Assembly: GCF_014356525.2 (NCBI RefSeq)
Contig: NC_052510.1
Coordinates: 53,810,045-53,874,044, forward strand
DNA: 64,000 nt
Source: Nilaparvata lugens
Lineage: Eukaryota; Arthropoda; Insecta; Hemiptera; Delphacidae
Direction of reading: 5' to 3'
The notes beneath the pieces are model-generated. The model was given only the letters and a program-made list of their open reading frames with translations. It made no database searches and was not told where the DNA came from. A program made the position numbers and the translations under genes. Below are positions 56,536 to 64,000 of the stretch, in pieces (the first letter of the stretch is position 1; each line of letters starts with the position of its first letter).

Positions 56536-57528
56536 TAGTTTAATGCAGTTTTCATAGATACTGGAGGAATATATTATTATGTCTTGCTAATAATTGTTGC
56601 TGAAATTGATAAATCAATTATATGACAGTGAAGATAGAATGTAACATTCAATACATTCAATACTCACTGATATCTGATACTCGTTAAATAATTTGAATCA
56701 GCAATTGAATCTAAAACTCATCAAATATTTCTCAACAATGGAAGGAATATTTACATAATTTCCCCTATTCCCCTAGCTCTATGTATAGTTGAAACGGCTT
56801 AAAAGAACAATATACAAAAATACGAAGGTAGTCTACATCGATTTTTTAATAGTACCGTTTATGAATCCCATTAATGAATTCAATAAGAATCTATTATGAG
56901 AGTGGCTAATCAGCAGCTTGATCAAATCCAAGACAATAGTTAAAAATAGAGGAGTCATCGATCTTGTTATGAGGTTCAAGCGTGAAGGAGAGAAAATATT
57001 GCTGTAAGGAGAGTGCAAAGGAGAGAACATCTTCAAGACTGTTGTTGTCTTTTTTGGGGAACGGACAGTAACTTGCATGCATGTAGAGGAAGGCTTGTAA
57101 CATGTGAATGCAGGACATTGATAAACAGATTATAGAAGAAAACACCGACAAAGAGAGGACCAAAAACTGAGGCCAAAAATAAAGTACATCGTCTCGTGGG
57201 TGGGACCAAACACCGTTGAAGGATTCCAACTTGTTACTGGGCCTTATTATGTCTAATACTTTATCTCAATCAATCTCTCGCTCACTCTTTCAAATTACTC
57301 GGGCTCTCATCTCTCTCTATCTAACTCCACTGTTGAAGCCCAGCTATGTCTCCTCTACTTCCATTGGAGATAGCATCTTGGAAATATTCTTCTCTTCAAA
57401 AAGCATTTAACAAGTAATTTTTTAAAGAAAAAAATTCAATAATATTTGTTAAGGGCTTCCTGAAGAATGTATTTCATCAACTGCGTAGATTCTCATAACA
57501 TGCCAGGGAATCTCTAACAATAAATCTA
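56536..57528. other. No recognisable gene
   Basis: Open frames of about 65-107 codons occur on both strands around 56830-57410 but show no family resemblance, and none could be tied to convincing splice sites in the navigator gene. Left unassigned. Confidence 0.35.
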
Positions 57529-57696
57529 AAGGTGCGTACAGATATACGCGCCGCGAACATGAGCAATTCACTTCTAATCAGCTGACTATATCTGTATTTT
57601 TACAGAAACGGTAAGATACAGATATAAAAAGCTTGGCATCAGCTGATTAAAAGTGAATTGCTCATGTTCGCGGCGCGTACATCTGTACGCACCTTA
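57529..57696. mobile_element. Palindromic MITE, 168 bp (AAGGTGCGTACAGAT termini)
   Basis: AAGGTGCGTACAGATATACG and CGCCGCGAACATGAGCAATT at the left are mirrored by AATTGCTCATGTTCGCGGCG and CGTACATCTGTACGCACCTTA at the right. The loop contains CAGCTGA words and ATATCTGTA repeats. Very CpG-rich arms in an AT-rich setting. Confidence 0.88.
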
Positions 57697-58835
57697 AGAA
57701 GTATCATACTTTGAATGAATCTGTATGGATGTGGTAGATTCTTATAACATTCCAGGGAATCTCTTACAATAGATCTGAATTGAATGAATCTGAATGAATG
57801 TGGTTCACGATTTCCTATAACGAGAGACATGAGGGGCTCCTTGAAAAATAAAGCTATTAGCAGTTCTTAGTTTTTATGAATTTTGTACAGTTCATTGTAC
57901 AGTATTTATCTCTTAAAAATGACAAGTCATCGATTTTTCTGTCTATTTTGTAAATTTTTAATTTTGTAACAATGAATCGCTCGAATAATTTATTAATGAC
58001 AAGCAATTCAATTGATATTTATAGTCAATGCGATCAATGATTTATTAATACACATAAAGTGCATTTTGTAAATGACTTCATGAATATCTTTCATTGTTAC
58101 GTTACGATGGGTCAATAGTTAATTGATTTAAAATGAACTTTTCAAGTTGTGGTTTAAGAAGTTGGTTTCACACTTATTGAAGGAGTTTTTCAATTCGAAT
58201 TTTCTCAATTTATATTGTAATTAAGAGCTTGAAATGGAAAAACAATAAGGTCTATTTTAGCTATCAAACTGAAAATATCTCCCAAAATATGGATAAATGT
58301 ATTTTCTTCAAAAAAAAGAAGCCTTGAGATATTCGGAGCTTGGAGAAGAGAATATTTTGTTACCAAGATTGGAAGAAGTTTTAGCGTTATGAATGATTCG
58401 ACTTGGTGATGGATTTTGTTTTTGGTTTACTATTAGTTTTTATGCTTCACGTAACAGTATACCGCAGAAGTAATATTGAAGCTAGCTATTTTCTAAGCTT
58501 CTAAACGTATTAATGCGACATTACTTATGCTTGTTTGTTCCGAAATGGAAATTCTTCCACAAGAATGGCTCAGAAACATTCTTTTTCTAATCAGGCTAAC
58601 AAGTTTGGACCTGGACGAGAACTTTCCGTGTCGTAAACTTAGTTTGAATGGAGGCAGATAGTACGCAGACTTCTATCGTAACATGAATGAATAGAACTCA
58701 AAGTAGGTAGAAGAGTGTATGCAGACTGACAGACTCTTATCGTAACATGAGTAAATTATTCTGTTTGTAATGCATAAAATTATAACTCAAAATTCATCGC
58801 TAGTCGAAGAGGAGTGAGGGATATCAAACAGTGAG
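57697..58835. other. No gene seen
   Basis: AT-rich, no coding evidence. 57735-57775 repeats the ATTCYTATAACATKCCAGGG segment found at 57490-57520 on the other side of the 168-bp MITE. Confidence 0.4.
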
Positions 58836-59329
58836 TATAGAATGTAACATTCTTTACTCAAATGTTACGATCTATACTCTAATGTTACATTCTATACTCA
58901 AATGTTACGATCTATACTCTAATGTTACATTCTATACTCAAATGTTACGATCTATACTCTAATGTTACATTCTATACTCAAATGTTACGATCTATACTCT
59001 AATGTTACATTCTATACTCAAATGTTACGATCTATACTCTAATGTTACATTCTATACTCAAATGTTACGATCTATACTCTAATGTTACATTCTATACTCA
59101 AATGTTACGATCTATACTCTAATGTTACATTCTATACTCAAATGTTACGATCTATACTCTAATGTTACATTCTATACTCAAATGTTACGATCTATACTCT
59201 AATGTTACATTCTATACTCAAATGTTACGATCTATACTCTAATGTTACATTCTATACTCAAATGTTACGATCTATACTCTAATGTTACATTCTATACTCA
59301 CTGATATCAAACGGCTAGGTGTTTTTATA
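58829..59329. repeat. 40-bp minisatellite, 11 units, inside inverted flanks
   Basis: 58861-59300 is 11 head-to-tail 40-bp units, each made of two 20-bp halves: AATGTTACGATCTATACTCT and AATGTTACATTCTATACTCA. The array is bracketed by inverted GATATCAAACAGTGAGTATAG (58829) and CTATACTCACTGATATCAAAC (right), so it may have grown inside a palindromic MITE. Confidence 0.95.
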
Positions 59330-59901
59330 AGTGAATTTACTTGTGTTCTGTCAGTAGTCTGCGGAGGATCTATCCGTTATGCACGCATCCTTTCCAGTTC
59401 GATTTTATTGTCGCTTGGCTTGTTTGATTAAAAATTATACAGATGACCCGAACACACGCAATTCCCAAATCGCGTGACGCTTTTGTTGGTGTTTTGTATT
59501 TTTTCTAAATTCTAGTGTCTTGTCTGCTGGCGAAGAGGGAAGAATTGACAAGAAAAACACCGAAAAGAACAAAGAAATCGGGCAGGAACCAAAATTGGAA
59601 GATTGTAGGTTGAGCTAACCAGTGGTCAACATCTGATAAGCCGGAAAAAAGCTGATGTTGTCGCGAAATAAACTGACCAAAACGACAAAGTATCAATTTC
59701 GTGGTTGGTTGAGAGGAGCTTGTGATACTAATTGTGGAATTAGTACCTAATTAACTTGATTGTGGCTGGACTACAGTATTCAGGCTGTTGTGATCCTATT
59801 AATGTAAAACGACACATCGTATCAAGATAAGCTCTTGGGTGGTCGAGAATTGAGAATATCGTACGTATTTTTTGCGAGAAGCGTAAAATCACAGTTAAAA
59901 A

Positions 59902-60763
59902 TCCTACTATATTAAGCGAGCAATTTCTGTATATCTGTTTACATTTTTATATTTTTAAAACTGGTTATCTGGTTATTTATGTTCAACGGATCTCAAAAAC
60001 AGCTCTAACGATTTTCACGAAATTTGGAATATAATTTTGGTTTATGATATCAAAATTCGATTGCAGTAGGTCTCATCCCTGGAAAAACTTGCTGAAGGAC
60101 ATGAAAAGGATAATTATTATTCATCCTTGGAGAAACAGCTGATAATAATTATTTCTTCGTCTGTTGATGATGGAAAGTGAGTGAGCGAGTTTATGTGTGT
60201 GGGACTGTGTCAAAATTATTATGACTCAGCTGTTGAACTATTGTAATCATTCAGTCAGGTACTTTGGTATCCTTGGAAAAACAGATGATGATTTCGTCGT
60301 CTGTCGATAACAGAAGGTGTGTGTGCCTGTGTGGGAGATCATCTGTGTAATCAATTAGTTTACCGTATCTCGCGAGAAATCTAGAAATTTTAATTGACTC
60401 GATCAAAATGCAGTAATAATCTGATTTGTTGACGTGAGATGGTATATATTATCGTAGTATTTAAAGTTAATCATTATTTTACAGTTTTAAGTGATTAGTG
60501 AGTGTTATTTTGTTATTCAATTAGGTATGTAAACAATCTAAATTAGAACTTTTATGTTTTCAAATATCTGGAATGAAAATTTCACCTGAATTCAAGTGTA
60601 TGGAACATAACCTACTTTTTGGAATATTTATAGTGTATAAATCAAAATTCGGGGAAGAAACACTTTTGGGCTGTGCCTGTTAGTCCTTCCCAATCATTTT
60701 AAAGAATTGAGTTCTGTTTATCAATAAATAAATAACGAGCAAAGCTCGGTGCCCCGATATTAG
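59902..60763 (+). mobile_element. Helitron-like element (longer relative of 40761-41156)
   Basis: Starts TCCTACTATATTAAGCGAGC after an A and ends AACGAGCAAAGCTCGGTGCC, then CCGATATTAG. Shares TCTGTATATCTGTTTA, ACGGATCTCAAAAACAG and TAGGTCTCATCC with the shorter copy. It contains a LINE-tail-like stretch (GTGCCTGTTAGTCCTTCCCA then AATAAATAAATAA, 60674-60733) just before its 3' hairpin. No helicase. Confidence 0.6.
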
Positions 60764-63470
60764 ATTATTAGATTGGAAGCTTCAATCATAGAATAGAGAA
60801 GCACTACACTAGAGAAGCACTTCAATCACAGAGTAGAGAATCACTGGTATATTTATTCCGTGATTCAATATAATTAAAATAATACATTACTGAAATACAC
60901 AACGATAAAATGTTATTCGCGAAAGGTGGCACAGAAAAGTTGAAGAAAAACATTCACTAAAAACCATCACGATCTCTCAACTTTTTGACTAAATAATTTA
61001 TTGACCAATAACATAATGTTCTACAATAACATACATTAATAACATTAACAATAACATACTGATTCTACGTGAGTACTTTCTGTAATGATTCGACGTATGT
61101 ATTTTCTGTGGTAATTAAACAAAAATGAGTACTTGTTTTCTACTTGAATTTTTAAATGCAACGATCAACGGCTATTCAAGTTTCTAATCAACGTATCAAT
61201 TATCATACGAAATAACTGCACTTGTCGCTTTGTCGGTATATTGATTCCACACAAAATTACTACACTCAGCTTACTATAATTACAACATCATTCATGTCCA
61301 CATAATATATAATTATTGTAACTTGAATAAATTACATAATAGCAATTAAAAAGCTTCGTCACCCTACGCAGGTTATATCTCAATTTCAACCACTTTCTGT
61401 ACAATTTTTTATTGTTCTAACCACATTTAAGTAATAATTTCGGTTTCCTTTTAAGGCGAGGTTATGTCAATACTAGTAATATCATTGAATACAGAGCGGT
61501 TTTACACTTTCTCAACTTGTGGCTGATAGAGGCTATTTTAAAACTGATCTATATCTCTATTTACATGTTGTTAATAAATCAAGCAACACTGGGTTTGAAA
61601 GTGAATCTTTCAGGTCAGGAATTGAACATTGAGAATGTGGCTAGTTTTCAAGGAAAATTGATCAAGTGAAAGGAGTGCTATGAAGTTATAATTGTTTACA
61701 TTGGAAGATCTCTATTAAGATCTATATCGATTCATAATTTATGTTGAATGATTATACGTTGGAACATAATAATTACATGTTTGAATACCTAATTAAGGTG
61801 GAAACATGAAATTAAGTAAAACTCACATATCGATTTTTCTCAGAATGCAAATTTTAAAATTTCAGAGAGAATCGAAGAAATGTTAGTTCCTGGTCTGTAT
61901 TTTCAGGAGTAAAAAAATAAATAGAAAAATCAAGATAAGGAGTTCAATTTATAACAAACGATTTTACAACTAACAAGAGCTACAAATAGAGTTGCTACAT
62001 CAAAAAGTTCAATCTATAATATCCTCTAATGGCGGATAGAACTACCACAAGACTCAGCGTACCTTAATTGAATGAGATTTCATAAATGAAAACGTGTAAT
62101 AGTTTCTTTTTTAAATCACTGAATATCTTGTTTTACGATTTGTGCTGATTTCGTTCAGGATGTGTGAAGTTTCATTCTCTACTTTTTCTTCAATTGCTTT
62201 CTTCTATCCATAAATAGTGTGTATAATATTCATCCAATCCCCTTCTTTATTCAGAGGACTGGAGGAGATAGAATTGAAAACTTTAGGGAAATTCTATGTA
62301 TATAAGGGCAATATAACGTCACTCAGAACAGAGGTGACACGTTTAACTAAACTACGATATACATAATACATTAGCCTATTTGAAATCAGTTCAAGTTGAA
62401 TGAAATAAAGCTATTCATTGAATAATTGACAGGACAAATAAAGACTGAATAAAAAATCTGTTAATGTTTTTGCCAAATCAATTGAGTTAAACTGCAAAGA
62501 ACAAATTGAATTCTATTTTCAAACTAACACTATCCGCCTACACTAGCAAATATGAGTTGAATATGGGACTTTCTATTGTTACATTTTTCGATGTTATATG
62601 TATTCTAAGAATAATATTGTTTACTCATAGTTTCTCTTATTGCAATATTTTCCTCTCGTTTAGCCCGAAGCAAAACATTTTCTCTGCAACTGACAAGGTA
62701 TTATTGCCCAATAACACACAATCCAAAGCAACACCCATTCTACAATCCATAGCCTTGAGAAAAATAATTAATATTCCTAATGGACTGATTGAATAACTCT
62801 ATAGAATACTAGAAACATTCCTAAGCCTCGAGATACGTGAAACCAAAGCATAATACGCCGACACAAAATTGTGTGGAACGACCATCGGTTCTTTCACCTT
62901 CCACTGCAAAGCTATGATTAAATATTTCAGATTAAGCCTGGGACTTGCATTAATAACATAGAAACAGTGTGAATTTAGAAAGTCTGCTCCAGGGTAGTTA
63001 AGCCAACTATCAAGTAAATTATTAGAATGTCGGTTCAACTGAATCTAATGAGCTATTTGTCCAGTGCATATTCTGCGACTTATCCACTTGATTTTACATG
63101 CTTCTTACCACATTTGTAAACTACAGTATCTCCACATGTGGATTTAGAAACCGAACAGTTTCTATGTTCTGCATCGGTGAATTTAATATTGTGGAAGAAC
63201 ATATATCAATATACAATAAAAATACGTATTCATACGATGCCTTTTTACTTTTTCATAGAATTTGATGTACTGCATTAAAGGACAGAATAGCTGTTGTTTT
63301 GGGAGTAAGTTTGAGTTCCTTTTCAAGTTTTAAAATTTGCAATTATTAATACAGTATTTTTCAGTTATCAGTGATGATTTAGTGAAGTATTCTTATTGAA
63401 TTTTGTTTTCAACTTTTCTAAATTCTAAATTCCTAGTTTATATATGTATATTTTGAACTCGAAATTGGAC
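60764..63470. other. No gene seen
   Basis: AT-rich sequence without coding evidence. A 96-codon open frame at 62506-62796 (plus) and a 79-codon frame at 62799-63038 (minus) show no family resemblance and no splice context I trust. Confidence 0.4.
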
Positions 63471-63635
63471 AAAATTCATAAAGTGTAAACATAATCTATT
63501 TTCGGACAATTTCTATCCAAATTTGGCAAAGGTACAGTTTTTTTAGGCTTTAAGCCTGTTGTTCCTCCCAATCATTCATAATAGTTGAGAATGGTAGTGT
63601 ATCTGTCAATGTATAAATAAATAAATAATATACCC
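63471..63635 (+). repeat. LINE 3' tail (repeat family F)
   Basis: Contains TTTAGGCTTTAAGCCTGTTG then TTCCTCCCAATCATTC and a final TATAAATAAATAAATAATA. Similar tails, some inverted, are at about 6655-6735, 8935-9010, 35840-35930 and 60665-60735. Probably the 3' end of one LINE family. Confidence 0.6.
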
Positions 63636-64000
63636 TAGATATTATATATTATTCAATAGAATCACTTCACTTATATAGGCTACTTTATTCAAACTAATAA
63701 AAACAATATAAAAACTTGTAGTAGGTAACCCTGCTATTAAAAACTTTAAAATATTTTAAATGATATTTTCACTTGAAAATGACCAATGGTCGAGACTAGT
63801 CGTTGAAATATTTCAAAGTTTTTAATAAAAGGGTACTACAACTTTTGATATTGATTTTATTAATTATTCAATATATATATTGAATATTATGTATATTCCA
63901 TGACTTGCGCAAAAAAGGATGAAAATTGAGTGGAATTTTTGAAAAGATATTGGATTGATTCCAAGAATATGAATTTTACACTTAATAATCATTGGATCTA

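Noticed and set aside
56833..57410. Open frames of 81-107 codons on the minus strand and 64 codons on the plus strand
   Set aside because: No family resemblance, frames overlap on both strands, and no splice-phase link to the navigator exons could be shown.
62506..62796. 96-codon plus-strand open frame
   Set aside because: Composition looks like translated AT-rich DNA; no motif, no splice support.

Overview
This is a eukaryotic, AT-rich, intron-rich window, most likely from an insect and probably a hemipteran such as a planthopper (inference: spliced genes with GT-AG introns, insect-type Tc1/mariner, hAT, Helitron and RTE-like elements, very dense short palindromic MITEs). No bacterial or viral gene organisation is seen. 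Three host protein-coding genes are recognisable, all on the minus strand and all recovered by joining exons at splice sites with matching phase. LAYOUT. (1) About 0.76-14.4 kb: the 5' half of PNISR (arginine/serine-rich nuclear splicing-speckle protein), four exons; the rest of the gene lies left of the window. Its roughly 7.2-kb third intron holds a complete Ty3/gypsy LTR retrotransposon (1138-5982) with two identical 102-bp LTRs and an internal 1,124-bp tandem duplication that breaks the polyprotein. (2) About 14.4-21.8 kb: intergenic, AT-rich, with scattered MITEs. (3) 21.8-27.6 kb: Rab9, a three-exon small GTPase of 218 residues, whose 4.7-kb second intron contains a palindromic mariner-like element, an RTE-like LINE fragment and a hAT-like element with an 8-bp target duplication. 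(4) 27.6-33.6 kb: intergenic or 3'UTR, no gene seen. (5) 33.6-54.6 kb: the 3' part of a neuron navigator gene (Drosophila sickie; vertebrate NAV1/2/3), 14 exons giving the last 788 residues with coiled coil, Walker A/B AAA+ ATPase and conserved C-terminus. (6) 54.7-64 kb: no exon recognised; probably upstream intron of the navigator gene, with MITEs, a 40-bp x 11 minisatellite and a Helitron-like element. The three host genes have unrelated jobs (mRNA processing, late endosome to Golgi transport, cytoskeleton and axon guidance) and there is no sign that they form a functional cluster. The most interesting signals are in the mobile DNA. First, the LTR element carries a 19-nt perfect complement between the sequence just after its 5' LTR and a segment inside the LTR lying about 30 nt downstream of a TATA-like box, which suggests self-primed (Tf1-like) reverse transcription rather than tRNA priming. 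Second, several palindromic repeats carry a degenerate hammerhead-ribozyme-like core of the kind known in Penelope-like elements. Third, many nested insertions can be ordered in time because their TA or 8-bp target duplications are still visible. LIMITS: exon calls rest on reading frames, splice consensus and recalled family similarity; no alignment or database search was possible, and repeat-family names are by hallmark only.
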